DNA from: Pyronema omphalodes
Lineage: Eukaryota; Ascomycota; Pezizomycetes; Pezizales; Pyronemataceae
Assembly: GCA_024516155.1 (NCBI GenBank)
Contig: JAJJXM010000130.1
Location: 1-48,583, forward strand
Direction: 5' to 3'
DNA length: 48,583 nt
A program made the translations under genes and the position numbers. Numbering within the stretch: position 1 is the stretch's first letter; the number at the start of each line of letters is the position of its first letter. Positions 1-9,821 of the stretch are shown here, piece by piece. The notes under the pieces are model-generated. The model made no database searches. It was not told the DNA's origin and worked only from the letters and a program-made list of their open reading frames with translations.

Positions 1-536
1 CTACTTTTGGTTATTTGTCATTTCATACTCCGTTCGGTGGCATGGTTAAGGGGGCCCATCGCACGATGATGCGAAAAATGGCAAAAGCAACTCTTGATGA
101 GATTGAATCCGATTTTGAAAAAAGGGTGCTTCCAGGTCTGATTTATTGTCAGCGTGTCGGCAATATCATGGGCGCAACTTCATTACTTTCCCTTGCAAGC
201 ACGATAGAGCATGGAGACTTCAGAACGCCTCAAAGGATAGGATGCTTCTCATACGGGTCGGGTTGTTGCTCAGAGTTCTACAGTGGCGTGGTTACTCAAA
301 AAGGGCAGGACCGCTTGAGGGAATTACAAATGGGGAAGCAATTGAATGAACGATATCCACTTACCATACTGGAATATGAAACGGTGCTTCAGGGGAGCAA
401 TGAAGTTAAATTCGGAACCCGAAATGTAAAAATTGACAAGGAGTTAGTATCAGGAGCCTTTACGTCATGTCTGGGCAAGGAACGACTGGTATTGGATAAT
501 ATCAACGAGTTTCACCGGGAATACAGGTGGGTCTGA
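1..536 (+). CDS. pksG: HMG-CoA synthase-like beta-branching enzyme, C-terminal part (PksG family)
   Basis: This is the 3' end of a gene cut by the left edge; the reading frame is open from base 3 and ends with TGA at 534-536, giving about 177 residues. In trans-AT PKS clusters this enzyme adds an acetyl-derived carbon to a beta-ketoacyl-ACP, making an HMG-like ACP intermediate. The visible part has the FHTPFGGMVKGAHR motif (His codon at 24-26, matching the catalytic His of HMG-CoA synthases) and the late FSYGSG motif. The catalytic Cys and Glu would lie upstream and cannot be checked. The stop overlaps the next start (TGATG), so the genes are probably translationally coupled. Family assignment is firm; the symbol is by homology to the bacillaene enzyme. 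Confidence 0.93.
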   Translation, partial: TFGYLSFHTPFGGMVKGAHRTMMRKMAKATLDEIESDFEKRVLPGLIYCQRVGNIMGATSLLSLASTIEHGDFRTPQRIGCFSYGSGCCSEFYSGVVTQKGQDRLRELQMGKQLNERYPLTILEYETVLQGSNEVKFGTRNVKIDKELVSGAFTSCLGKERLVLDNINEFHREYRWV

Positions 537-1285
537 TGGCATTTAAGACGATTGTGACAGAGACAGCGGGCCATGTTCTTACGATTCAGATGAATCGACG
601 GGAGGCGGGCCAAACGTTCAATAACCTGCTGCTGGATGAGTTTCATCAGGCTCTCGACCTGTCTGAGGGAAAAATAAGCGTTGTTCTATTGAAAGGGTTG
701 CCCGGGGTTTTCTGCGCAGGAGCGGACTTTAAGGAAATCCTTGAGCTGGGACATGGCCAAAATGCAAAAAAGATGTATGATTTATGGCTGAGGTTGGCTC
801 AAGGATCTTTTGTTTCGGTAGCCTATGTTCAAGGGAAAGTAAGCGCAGGCGGAGTGGGCTTCGTGGCAAGTTGCGATATAGTCCTTGCCGATCACACGGC
901 AAATTTCTGTCTGTCCGAGATGCTATTCGGTCTGCACCCTGCATGCGTGTTACCCTTTTTGAGCCGAAGAATCGGGCATCAACGAGCACGTTATATGACG
1001 CTTACGACGCAATCCGTTTCAGTCCAACAAGCCGCCGATTGGGGGTTAGTGGATGCTTATGCAGATAATATTGAGCGGTTGCTTCACCGCCATCTGCTCC
1101 GCTTGAAGGTAATCGATCAGGCAAGCATTGCTTCTTACAAAAATTACGTTAGCCAGCTATCTGGCGATCTTCTGCACTCAAGGCCCCTTGCGGTTGCGGA
1201 GAATCTGAAGATTTTTGATAACCCTGACCATATAGGACGGATTGAGAGGTATATGACGAGTGGCCAGATGCCGTGGGAGAATTAA
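536..1285 (+). CDS. pksH: ECH1 enoyl-CoA hydratase-like dehydratase for beta-branching (PksH family)
   Basis: The protein has 249 residues and a crotonase fold. It is expected to dehydrate the HMG-like ACP intermediate made by the preceding enzyme. Visible signatures are the first oxyanion-hole segment VFCAGADFKEI, the second one around GKVSAGGVGFVASCDI, and the stretch SEMLFGLHPACVLPFL followed by RRIG, all typical of PksH-type ECH1 proteins. Length is normal. The ATG at 536 overlaps the upstream TGA by one base. An in-frame GTG nine bases upstream (527) is less likely because the overlap arrangement favours coupled translation at the ATG. It differs from ECH2 by lacking the GGTKE segment. 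Confidence 0.92.
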   Translation: MAFKTIVTETAGHVLTIQMNRREAGQTFNNLLLDEFHQALDLSEGKISVVLLKGLPGVFCAGADFKEILELGHGQNAKKMYDLWLRLAQGSFVSVAYVQGKVSAGGVGFVASCDIVLADHTANFCLSEMLFGLHPACVLPFLSRRIGHQRARYMTLTTQSVSVQQAADWGLVDAYADNIERLLHRHLLRLKVIDQASIASYKNYVSQLSGDLLHSRPLAVAENLKIFDNPDHIGRIERYMTSGQMPWEN

Positions 1286-1305
1286 AATGATGGTGGGATG
1301 CCGAC

Positions 1306-2052
1306 ATGCAAACTTCAATTCATACGACCCAAGTAGAAGCCGGCATTTTTGTGGTGACTATGAGGGACGGGCAGTATAAAAATGCTTTTTCCAAAGGAAT
1401 GGTAACGGAACTCAATCAGGCTTTTGCTTTGTTGGAGACGGACGAGGCTTGCAAGGTTGTGGTGTTGACCGGGTACGACAGCTATTTTTCTACGGGAGGA
1501 ACGAAGGAATCGTTACTGGCCCTACATGAAGGAACCACCCGTTTCACCGAGAACAATTTGTATAGCCTTCCTTTACGCTGCAGCGTTCCGGTAATAGCAG
1601 CTATGCAAGGGCATGGAATAGGCGGAGGATTGGTCCTTGGCCTGTTTGCCGACATTGTTATTCTAAGCAAAGAGAGCGTGTACGCCGCCAATTTCATGCG
1701 GTATGGTTTTACCCCCGGGATGGGAGCCACGCTTGTCATGCCTCTTAAACTTGGATTACCCCTAGCTGAGGAAATGTTGCTTAGTGGAAACAATTATAGA
1801 GGAGCAGAGCTGGAACAGAGGGGGATTCCTTTTGCGGTGCATCCACGGCAAGAGGTGCTGCCGGCTGCGTTGAAGTTAGCCAGGGAGCTTGCCGAGAAGC
1901 CACGGCTTTCTTTGGTGACGTTAAAAAATCATCTGGTAAGAGATTTGAGAACCCGTTTAGACGAGGTAACCGAACAGGAAGTGGAGATGCATAAACGAAC
2001 ATTCAGCCAGCCTGAAGTAAAAAATAAGATCCTGAATTTCTTCGGGAATTAA
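1306..2052 (+). CDS. pksI: ECH2 enoyl-CoA hydratase-like decarboxylase for beta-branching (PksI family)
   Basis: The protein has 248 residues and a crotonase fold. Its expected role is to decarboxylate the glutaconyl-type ACP intermediate, completing a beta-methyl or exomethylene branch. The segment YFSTGGTKESLL places a Lys at residue 67, and a C-terminal EMHKRTF places a His at residue 229; these align with the Lys/His pair regarded as catalytic in PksI-type decarboxylases. The glycine-rich GHGIGGGLVLGLFADI is the second oxyanion hole. It follows ECH1 after 20 bases and precedes PKS1 by 20 bases, so it belongs to the same transcript. The ribosome binding site is weak (GTGGGA near 1293). Confidence 0.93.
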   Translation: MQTSIHTTQVEAGIFVVTMRDGQYKNAFSKGMVTELNQAFALLETDEACKVVVLTGYDSYFSTGGTKESLLALHEGTTRFTENNLYSLPLRCSVPVIAAMQGHGIGGGLVLGLFADIVILSKESVYAANFMRYGFTPGMGATLVMPLKLGLPLAEEMLLSGNNYRGAELEQRGIPFAVHPRQEVLPAALKLARELAEKPRLSLVTLKNHLVRDLRTRLDEVTEQEVEMHKRTFSQPEVKNKILNFFGN

Positions 2053-2072
2053 CGGATTAAAGAGGGAATGTT

Positions 2073-5000
2073 ATGGACATTAAAGATATTCTGATCAAAC
2101 TGCAAACAAAGGGATTAAGCCCGGATGAAGCGAAACGGGAACTGCTTGGATTGCAAGAGAGAGAGGACCCTCAGCGACGGAATTCTAGTGTATCGGACAA
2201 GCAAAAAGCAATTGCTATTATAGGAGTCTCCGGACGTTATCCCGAGGCAGACAATCTTCAGGAATATTGGCGAAATCTCAAAGATGAGCGTGATTCGGTA
2301 AAAGAAATCCCGAGCTCCCGTTGGGATGTAACTAAATATTTTGATCCGCGCCCGACGCAACCCGACAAGATGTATTGTAAATGGCTAGGCATCTTGGAGG
2401 AAGCCGATCACTTCGATCCGTTATTCTTCCATATCTCACCTGCAGAGGCAGAGCTAATGGATCCTCAACATCGTTTGTTTTTGCAAGAAGGTTATAAGGC
2501 GATCGAGGATGCTGGCTATAGTTCCAGCCGGATGAGTGGACGAAAATGTGGGATATACCTGGGAATCATGAACAACGAGTACGGCGAGCTGGTGCGGCGG
2601 AAGAAAGGCATGCGAACCAATATTACGGGAAATAGTTATGCCATTGCTGCTGCACGCCTCTCTTATTTTCTGAATATTAAAGGACCTGCGATTGCGGTGG
2701 ATACTGCTTGTTCTTCCTCGCTCGTAGCCATTCATTTGGCTTGCCAGGCGCTTTGGAACGGAGAGATCGAAATGGCGCTGGCCGGGGGGGTAAGTCTTTA
2801 TTTGTCCCCGGATACTTACATTGACATGTGTGCCGCAGGTATGTTGTCGCCGGATGGCCGTTGCAAAACGTTTGATAATGAAGCCAATGGCTTTGTTCCA
2901 GGAGAAGGGGCTGGAGCTGTGGTGTTGAAAAGACTGGAGGATGCTATTGAGAGCCGGGATACAATATACGGAGTAATTCTCGGTTCAGGCATTAACCAGG
3001 ACGGCAAAACCAATGGGATAACCGCACCTAGCGTTAGCAGCCAAATCGCCCTGGAGCGCGAAGTGTACGAATCATTCTCAATCCATCCGGATAGCATCAG
3101 CTATGTGGAGATGCATGGGACAGGGACAAAATTGGGGGATCCTATTGAGTTGGAAGCGCTGACGACAGTCTTCCGGGAGCATACCGCAAGAAAGCAATAT
3201 TGTTCGATCGGATCAGTAAAAACGAATATTGGCCATACCTCGGCGGCCGCTGGTGTTGCCAGCGTTCATAAAGTCCTGCTGTCCATGAAACATAAACATC
3301 TGCCTGCAAGCCTCAATTTCAAGAAAGAGAATGATCATTTCAATTGGGCGGAATCTCCATTCTATGTTCAGCGTAATTTTTCGCCATGGGAGACTGCTGA
3401 TGGGAGACCGCGACGCGCAGCTGTCAGCTCCTTTGGATTTAGCGGTACCAATGCGCACCTGGTTATTGAAGAGTATATTCCTGCGAAGGATGCGCGATGC
3501 CCGGAGAGAAGAGCAGACAATGGGCTAGGCAGAATTTTTGTTTTATCCGGGAAACATGAAGAGCGCTTGCGGGCTTACGCAGAACGATTATTAAATGAAT
3601 TGATTGCAGACCCAGACAAACATCTGATGGATGTGGCGTACACACTTCAAACAGGCAGAGATGAAATGGAGCATAGACTCGCTATTGTGGCCCGGTCCAT
3701 GGAGTCTCTCATCGAAGCTTTGCAGCATTATGTGAACGGACTTCCTAATCCGCACCTATTCACAGGGAGTATCGTGGATAAAGTTGAGGATGCAAGCCTA
3801 TATGAGTCCAGTGATTTAATTCAAGAAGAACAATGGGAACGTCTTGCCGAACTTTGGGTTAACGGCCTCAAGGTGGACTGGTCTGTACATTACAAAGAGT
3901 TTGAGCCTTACAGAATCAGTCTCCCGAGTTATCCCTTTGCCCAAATTCCTTGTCGTGTGCAGACTCAACAGGATTCGGGTTCGATAGATGGACGCGAAAC
4001 CGCCGACAAGGACAAAAGAACACCGTCTTATTTGCATGCTTTGGTGCAAAGGAACACTTCCAGTTTACGGGAACATCGCTATAGCTCTTTTTTTACGGGG
4101 AACGAGCCTGTCTTTACAGATCACTTGTACAGGGGCACCCCCATTTTATCGGGAGCTGCCCAGCTGGAAATGGCCAGAGCGGCATTCGCTATGTCTGCAA
4201 CCATTGCAAATGGGTCATCTGAACAAATAAGACTTTCTCGGGTGAACTGGACGGTGCCGATATCAGTGGTTACGCAACCGTTGGAATTACATATAAGACT
4301 GATGAATGAACAGGCAGGCTCCACTGCTTTTGAAATCTACAGTCTTGGTAACGGGGATGACGGCCATCCGTTGATTCATTGTAGAGGCGAAGCTGTGGCT
4401 GCTGTACTCCTGGAGCAAGAGGTGTTGGATCTAAACGAATTAAAGCATCGATACCGTGACAACATTATGGAAGGGAATTCTTTTTATAAGCTAACGGAAG
4501 AGCGGGGGTTTAGGTACGGCCCGACACATCGATGTTTGCAAAGAATATACCTGGGAAACGAAGAAGGACTGGCTTTTTTGAGTATTTCTGAGCTGGGCGA
4601 GACCTTGAAAGATGGAGAACTTCATCCCGCTCTTTTAGACTCCGCCTTGCAGGCCGCCTTTGGAGTGCTTGCTGCCGATGACGACAAACTCGAACATGTT
4701 CATCAAGTTATGCCTTCCTCCTTGGGAGAGCTGATCATCTATGGTGCATGCAGTGACCATATGTGGGTCTGGGTGCGCGCTGCTTCAGAGGAGGAAGGCG
4801 TACCAAGTCGATTCAGTTTCAATCTTGACATATGCAATGAGCAAGGTAGGGTTCTTTTGAAGGTGCTGAACTTTTCTTTGCAGACCAATAGCATGGTAAA
4901 CCGGATTGAATCCAACCGACATGATAGGCGGGGCCATTCCATAGAGGTGACGAATCATACTGAGACGACTATCGGAGATCTATTGTTATCTCCGGTGTGG

Positions 5001-8000
5001 GATTCAGTTCAGTTGACTGATCGCCTGCCTGTGCAAGATCGTCATGAACGGGTACTCATTTTCGGGGGATGCCTTGAGAGAAGAGATGAATTGCGGGCGT
5101 TCTTTTCGCGTTCGCAGGTTGCTTATATCCCTACGGACGCTTCTATCGAAGATATTCACGGTGAACTGGCTGGTCAAGATGATATTACTCATATGATATG
5201 GCTGCAAAATCCATCCGCACAGACGTCCAAACCGGGGGCGGATTGGGAACATCACGTTTTGTCGGGATTTCGATGTATTAAAGCGTTGTTACAGCTTGGA
5301 TACGGCAAATCAGAAATGAAGCTGACATTATGCACGGAACAGAGTCTGTCGATTGCTTCCGAAGATATATCGCACCCTGCTTATGGAGGATGGTATGGTC
5401 TCTTAGGTACGCTTGCCAAGGAATACCCTGCATGGAAAGTTAGGATGGCCGATACGGAGAGAGGGGCCGCTTGGCCGCTTGCTGACATCCTGGCATTGCC
5501 GTTTGATTCTACCCACCTTCCTTGGGCACATCGGGGAGGCATTTGGTACAGGCAAAAGCTGCTACCTGTGCAACCAATGGCCTTTGAGGGTTCTTTGTAT
5601 AAACAAAACGGTGTATATGTCGTTATCGGGGGTGCAGGGGGACTTGGATATGTCTGGAGCGAGTATATGGTCAAGACATATCAGGCAAGGGTCATATGGA
5701 TTGGCAGACGCAAGTTGGATGCTTCTATACAGAAGCTTATTGACGAGATATCGCGTTTGGGCCCGGCTCCTGCGTATATGTCAGCGGATGCCGGAAACAG
5801 AGAGGAAATGCAAGGTGTATTGAATCAGGTTAAACAGCGATATGCTCTGGTAAATGGCGTTGTTCATTCCGCGTTTGTTCTATCGGACCACAGTTTTTCA
5901 AACATGACTGAGCAAAGTTTCCTGGATAGTTACCGGGCAAAAGCGAATACAAGCATAGAAATGGCGAAAGTGTTTGGAGCCGAGCCATTAGATTTCATGC
6001 TGTTCTTTTCATCCGTTAACTCTTTTATGCACACGCCTGGACAGTCGAATTATAATGCAGGTTGTACCTTCCAAGATGCTTTCGCCCGTAACATCAGTCA
6101 ACAATATCCTTTCCCCGTTAAAGTAGTGAATTGGGGGTACTGGGGGACCGTAGGTGCCGTGGCTTCCGAATATTATCGCCAGAGAATGGAGAAGGCTGGC
6201 TGGGGGTCGATCGAGCCTTCGCAAGCCATGAGAGATTTGGAATTACTACTTTTAAGTCCTCTAGATCAGTTGGTAGTGATTAAGGCTGCAAAGCCGTTGT
6301 TGCTGCCAGGATACGAACCGGACGAAATATTGTCCATTGAAAGTGAGGATGAGAGCAAGGCGTTCTCTTTTTGGACTAGCAGGCTCCGCTGCATTGTGGC
6401 GGATCTGCTTAATGTGCCCGTGGATGCGATTGATTCCGATATGGAGTGGAGCGAGTTAAGCATGGACCCGGTCCAGTTAGCCCAATTCAATAAAGCGATA
6501 TATGAGGAAACGGGGATTAAATTGCCGGGGGGCGCATATCTAGAATACCCGGCATTAACAAATCTGGCCGAAGCGGTGGCTGCAAAGCATAACGGGTCGG
6601 GAATGGCAAGGGATGCATCGGATTCCTTTATATCGGGGGATGACAAAACGTCCCCCCGTACTTATCGTGTTAACCGTGAACGGATCTCCAGAAAAGTAAT
6701 GGAGGTCTCTTTGGCATCGGCACATTCCATGGATCCAGGCTGGGAAAACGACATTCGGAAAGATTCCGACATGGATAAGGAGACCTATATTGCCCACCGA
6801 ATCATCACTCAGTTGTCATTGACCCTTAAGGTGGATTCTTCATTTATAGAAGAAGGAATCCCCTTTTCCGATTACGGAGTGGATTCCATTACGGGTGTCC
6901 AAGTAGTACAGGCGTTAAACCAGGATCTAGGCATTCGCCTGGACACTACCGATATTTTTGATCATAGTTCTGTACTGAGTTTGACGAAATTCATAAACGA
7001 TCGGTTCGGGGAGAGCTTATATCGGCCGGCTGCATTGGAATTGGATCAAGATAATCCGACAGAAGCACAGGTTCTATCAATACAGCCAGACGCTCATGTA
7101 ATCAGACCGGTGATCAAAGAACCGATTGCTATCATTGGCATGAGCGGACGCTTCGCGAAGTCAGAGAATGTAGATGCCTTCTGGGAGCATCTAGCTAACG
7201 GCGACGATCTTGTAAGTGAAGTGACCCGCTGGAATTTGGCCGACACGCATTCTGGAAAAGAAGCATTTTGTCGCCATGGCAGCTTGCTTGATACTATCGA
7301 TCATTTTGATCCATTGTTCTTCAATATATCTGCTATCGAGGCCACTTATATGGACCCGCAGCAGCGGATTTTTTTGGAGGAGGCATGGAAATCCCTTGAG
7401 GATGCCGGATATGCCGGGGAAGGGATACAGGATTATACCTGCGGCATTTATGTAGGTTGTGGCAATGGCGATTACGAAGATTTGTTCGATGGTGATCTTC
7501 CGCCACAGTCGTTTTGGGGGAATGAAAGCTCCATAATCCCGGCAAGAATTGCATATTATTTAAACCTGCGTGGACCTGCGGTTGCCGTGAATACGGCATG
7601 TTCTAGTTCGTTGGTTGCCATACATCTGGCTTGCCAGGCGTTATGGACGCAAGAAATCGGGGTAGCTCTTGCTGGCGGTGTTTTCGTTCAATCTACCCCG
7701 TGGTTTTATGAGAATTCAGAACGTGCCGGCATGCTGTCAACCAAAGGGAAGTGTTATACCTTTGATGCCCAGGCTGATGGTTTCGTGCCCGGTGAAGGAG
7801 CTGGAGTCGTTATGCTTAAGCGATTGCAGGAGGCTCTGGACGACGGGGATCATATATACGGCGTAATTCAAGGATCGGCCTTAAATCAGGACGGCACGAC
7901 CAACGGAATTACGGCCCCGAGCGCCTTGTCACAGGAGAGGCTGATCCGAGAAGTCTGCGATAATTTTAATATTGATCCGGGTGCAATTCAGATGGTCGAG

Positions 8001-9821
8001 GCCCATGGAACAGGGACGGCCCTTGGAGATCCTATTGAATTCACTGCGCTTAGCCGCGCCTATCGGCACTATACTGACAAAAAGCAATATTGTGCAATCG
8101 GTTCAGTAAAGACCAATATTGGACATACGGCAACTGTTGCAGGTATCGCAAGCCTGTTGAAAATTTTACTATCGCTCAAACATAAACAAATTCCGAAGTC
8201 CCTGCATTTTTCCAAAGAGAATCCCCGAATCTCGATGGCAGATAGCCCTTTTTATGTTCCGTCCACGCTGAGAGAGTGGACAGTGGAGGGTTCAAGCTTG
8301 AGAAGGGCAGCCGTCAGCTCGTTTGGGTTCAGCGGAACGAATGCTCATATGGTGATCGGGGAAGCGCCGATGAATCAGGTTGTTCCAGAACGGAGAAATG
8401 AAACGGCCCATTTGATTGCTCTATCCGCCCGTACTCCCGAGCAATTAAAAGAGCAGGCCCAACGATTGCTATCGTTCTGTGAAGAACATGCCGCGCTTGA
8501 TTGTCATGGAATCAGCGGAACTTTGCTGCTCGGCAGAAAACATTTATCCCATCGGCTGGCCTGCGTAGTAAAGGATCAGGCTGAGTTGCAGTCTTCATTA
8601 AAAAAATGGATTGATGATGGACAATGCGAACAGGTGTATTCATCGGGGGATTACAAGGAACCGTTAAAGGATACGGCCTCCAAGAAAATACGTTGCAATC
8701 AATATATGCAGGAATGCGACGGTTTGGAAGGGATCCATGAGGCGATGAATCATCTGAAGATGGTGGGCGAAGTTTATGCGCAAGGAGCTGAACTGAATTT
8801 CAGGCCGCTTTTTGAGAAAAGGGGATACCGGAAAGTTCCGCTTCCGTCGTACCCTTTTGCTTCGGAGAGCTATTGGGTGTCGAAGGACACCGGTGACCTG
8901 GCACTCACAGACGCTTGCTCGAATAGAGGCGTACTTCATCCTTTGCTGCACCATAACATCTCTGATTTGGATAGCGTGCGTTTTAGTGCCCAATATAAAC
9001 GTGTTCCACGGATGATCAAGCAGGTCTACTACAATCGGGAACTACTTCTGGGGGTAACCTTCGTAGAATTGGCGTATGCCGGGATACAGCAATTGTTTGG
9101 CAAAAACCATGAGTATGTCCCCTTCGTTCTGAAAGATTTAGTCTGGGCGCAGCCCATTTTTCTCTCTGATGAGATGTTGGAATATGGTTTGGAATTATTT
9201 CAGGAGTGTGACGGATCTACTGGGTTTGAAATCTATACGCCTCTGGATGAACCTAAGGGACGACGTCTTGTTCTAGCTCAAGGAACAGCGGGGTTATCCG
9301 ATGCGCCTTGCGTTTCAGGGCATGCCCTCATTTCTCATAAAGATTGTCCCAGTGAAAACGATCCATTCATCCTGTCAGGTCGGGATTGGTATGAGGCCCG
9401 GTCTGCGGCACAATGGAACAACCATTCCGACGTTGAGATCATTCAACGCATTTCAACGAGCAAGGAAGCAGTCTGGGTGAAGATAAGCCTTTCTGACCCA
9501 TTGATCGGGGAAGGTGTCCCATGTTCGGTTCATCCCGTTCTCCTACATGAGATCCTGCAAGCGACGGCAATTCTTGAGCAGCCGGACTATGTAATCGCTG
9601 CAAAACAGTTTGTAGTCCCTGTCCGGGTTAAGGCGATTGGTTTTTTGAAAAAAATACCTGAACAGGCATGGGTCCGGATCAGTCCTAACAGTATTGATGA
9701 GAATGGTTCGTTAAGGGAATTCAATATTGACTTATTGGATGAAGAATATAACTTGTGCATGTTCTTTAAAGGGATGTCTGTTACCGCGTTGACCTATGAG
9801 TGGGGTGCGAGTCAGAAATAA
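2073..9821 (+). CDS. PKS1: trans-AT polyketide synthase, KS-DH-KR-ACP*-ACP-KS-DH*
   Basis: The 2582-residue protein holds module 1 and the first half of module 2. Residues 1-40 form a short helical docking segment (LIKLQTKGLSPDEAKRELL). KS1 (about 45-467) has Cys213, His348 and His388. DH1 (651-940) has His684 and Asp856. KR1 (970-1413) has GGAGGLG, Ser1314 and Tyr1327. An ACP-like domain (1432-1507) has Pro1466 where the modified Ser should be; ACP2 (1571-1650) has Ser1605. KS2 (1684-2094) has Cys1843, His1978 and His2018. The C-terminal DH (2287-2582) is degenerate. There is no AT domain. An AGAGGGA site at 2061-2067 precedes the ATG. The protein ends after the DH, and the matching KR starts PKS2. 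Confidence 0.95.
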   Translation: MDIKDILIKLQTKGLSPDEAKRELLGLQEREDPQRRNSSVSDKQKAIAIIGVSGRYPEADNLQEYWRNLKDERDSVKEIPSSRWDVTKYFDPRPTQPDKMYCKWLGILEEADHFDPLFFHISPAEAELMDPQHRLFLQEGYKAIEDAGYSSSRMSGRKCGIYLGIMNNEYGELVRRKKGMRTNITGNSYAIAAARLSYFLNIKGPAIAVDTACSSSLVAIHLACQALWNGEIEMALAGGVSLYLSPDTYIDMCAAGMLSPDGRCKTFDNEANGFVPGEGAGAVVLKRLEDAIESRDTIYGVILGSGINQDGKTNGITAPSVSSQIALEREVYESFSIHPDSISYVEMHGTGTKLGDPIELEALTTVFREHTARKQYCSIGSVKTNIGHTSAAAGVASVHKVLLSMKHKHLPASLNFKKENDHFNWAESPFYVQRNFSPWETADGRPRRAAVSSFGFSGTNAHLVIEEYIPAKDARCPERRADNGLGRIFVLSGKHEERLRAYAERLLNELIADPDKHLMDVAYTLQTGRDEMEHRLAIVARSMESLIEALQHYVNGLPNPHLFTGSIVDKVEDASLYESSDLIQEEQWERLAELWVNGLKVDWSVHYKEFEPYRISLPSYPFAQIPCRVQTQQDSGSIDGRETADKDKRTPSYLHALVQRNTSSLREHRYSSFFTGNEPVFTDHLYRGTPILSGAAQLEMARAAFAMSATIANGSSEQIRLSRVNWTVPISVVTQPLELHIRLMNEQAGSTAFEIYSLGNGDDGHPLIHCRGEAVAAVLLEQEVLDLNELKHRYRDNIMEGNSFYKLTEERGFRYGPTHRCLQRIYLGNEEGLAFLSISELGETLKDGELHPALLDSALQAAFGVLAADDDKLEHVHQVMPSSLGELIIYGACSDHMWVWVRAASEEEGVPSRFSFNLDICNEQGRVLLKVLNFSLQTNSMVNRIESNRHDRRGHSIEVTNHTETTIGDLLLSPVWDSVQLTDRLPVQDRHERVLIFGGCLERRDELRAFFSRSQVAYIPTDASIEDIHGELAGQDDITHMIWLQNPSAQTSKPGADWEHHVLSGFRCIKALLQLGYGKSEMKLTLCTEQSLSIASEDISHPAYGGWYGLLGTLAKEYPAWKVRMADTERGAAWPLADILALPFDSTHLPWAHRGGIWYRQKLLPVQPMAFEGSLYKQNGVYVVIGGAGGLGYVWSEYMVKTYQARVIWIGRRKLDASIQKLIDEISRLGPAPAYMSADAGNREEMQGVLNQVKQRYALVNGVVHSAFVLSDHSFSNMTEQSFLDSYRAKANTSIEMAKVFGAEPLDFMLFFSSVNSFMHTPGQSNYNAGCTFQDAFARNISQQYPFPVKVVNWGYWGTVGAVASEYYRQRMEKAGWGSIEPSQAMRDLELLLLSPLDQLVVIKAAKPLLLPGYEPDEILSIESEDESKAFSFWTSRLRCIVADLLNVPVDAIDSDMEWSELSMDPVQLAQFNKAIYEETGIKLPGGAYLEYPALTNLAEAVAAKHNGSGMARDASDSFISGDDKTSPRTYRVNRERISRKVMEVSLASAHSMDPGWENDIRKDSDMDKETYIAHRIITQLSLTLKVDSSFIEEGIPFSDYGVDSITGVQVVQALNQDLGIRLDTTDIFDHSSVLSLTKFINDRFGESLYRPAALELDQDNPTEAQVLSIQPDAHVIRPVIKEPIAIIGMSGRFAKSENVDAFWEHLANGDDLVSEVTRWNLADTHSGKEAFCRHGSLLDTIDHFDPLFFNISAIEATYMDPQQRIFLEEAWKSLEDAGYAGEGIQDYTCGIYVGCGNGDYEDLFDGDLPPQSFWGNESSIIPARIAYYLNLRGPAVAVNTACSSSLVAIHLACQALWTQEIGVALAGGVFVQSTPWFYENSERAGMLSTKGKCYTFDAQADGFVPGEGAGVVMLKRLQEALDDGDHIYGVIQGSALNQDGTTNGITAPSALSQERLIREVCDNFNIDPGAIQMVEAHGTGTALGDPIEFTALSRAYRHYTDKKQYCAIGSVKTNIGHTATVAGIASLLKILLSLKHKQIPKSLHFSKENPRISMADSPFYVPSTLREWTVEGSSLRRAAVSSFGFSGTNAHMVIGEAPMNQVVPERRNETAHLIALSARTPEQLKEQAQRLLSFCEEHAALDCHGISGTLLLGRKHLSHRLACVVKDQAELQSSLKKWIDDGQCEQVYSSGDYKEPLKDTASKKIRCNQYMQECDGLEGIHEAMNHLKMVGEVYAQGAELNFRPLFEKRGYRKVPLPSYPFASESYWVSKDTGDLALTDACSNRGVLHPLLHHNISDLDSVRFSAQYKRVPRMIKQVYYNRELLLGVTFVELAYAGIQQLFGKNHEYVPFVLKDLVWAQPIFLSDEMLEYGLELFQECDGSTGFEIYTPLDEPKGRRLVLAQGTAGLSDAPCVSGHALISHKDCPSENDPFILSGRDWYEARSAAQWNNHSDVEIIQRISTSKEAVWVKISLSDPLIGEGVPCSVHPVLLHEILQATAILEQPDYVIAAKQFVVPVRVKAIGFLKKIPEQAWVRISPNSIDENGSLREFNIDLLDEEYNLCMFFKGMSVTALTYEWGASQK
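2205..7026 (+). other. Module 1: KS-DH-KR-ACP*-ACP
   Basis: This module should make an alpha,beta-double bond. The KS triad is complete. The DH has H-LYR-G as expected, but the Pro of HxxxGxxxxP is Ser (GTPILSG), while the second-half motif HPALLDSALQ is intact, so activity is likely but not certain. KR1 keeps the Ser/Tyr pair 13 residues apart and has LSD in the LDD-loop position, which would fit B-type stereochemistry; that stereo call is an inference. Of the two carrier domains only the second has a serine. ACP2 has the sequence TTDIFDHSSV after helix 2, a style seen in bacillaene-type ACPs. KS1 is the first KS after the beta-branching cassette; whether it is the first of the whole line cannot be told. 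Confidence 0.88.
6366..6596 (+). other. ACP-like domain without the phosphopantetheine serine (ACP*, PKS1)
   Basis: Residues 1432-1507 of PKS1 follow the carrier-protein pattern (helix 1 RCIVADLLNVPVDAID, loop, helix 2 and a final LEYPALTNLAEAVAAKH). At the attachment site the protein reads WSELSMDPVQLAQF, so the usual Asp-Ser is Asp-Pro (Pro codon 6468-6470). It cannot be primed by a phosphopantetheinyl transferase at that position. A functional ACP follows about 65 residues later. The same motif reappears in PKS4. A structural or docking role is inferred. Confidence 0.8.

Noticed and set aside
527..535. GTG at 527 as start of ECH1
   Set aside because: It would overlap the HMG synthase gene by 10 bases; ATG 536 gives the usual TGATG coupling and the expected family length.
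1286..1305. Intergenic regulatory element between ECH1 and ECH2 or in other gaps
   Set aside because: All gaps are 45 bases or shorter and hold only ribosome binding sites; no promoter, riboswitch or terminator pattern was seen.
6366..6596. Serine-less ACPs as sequencing errors
   Set aside because: The replacement in PKS1 and PKS4 needs more than one base change from Asp-Ser context, the frame is intact, and the same motif occurs twice independently.
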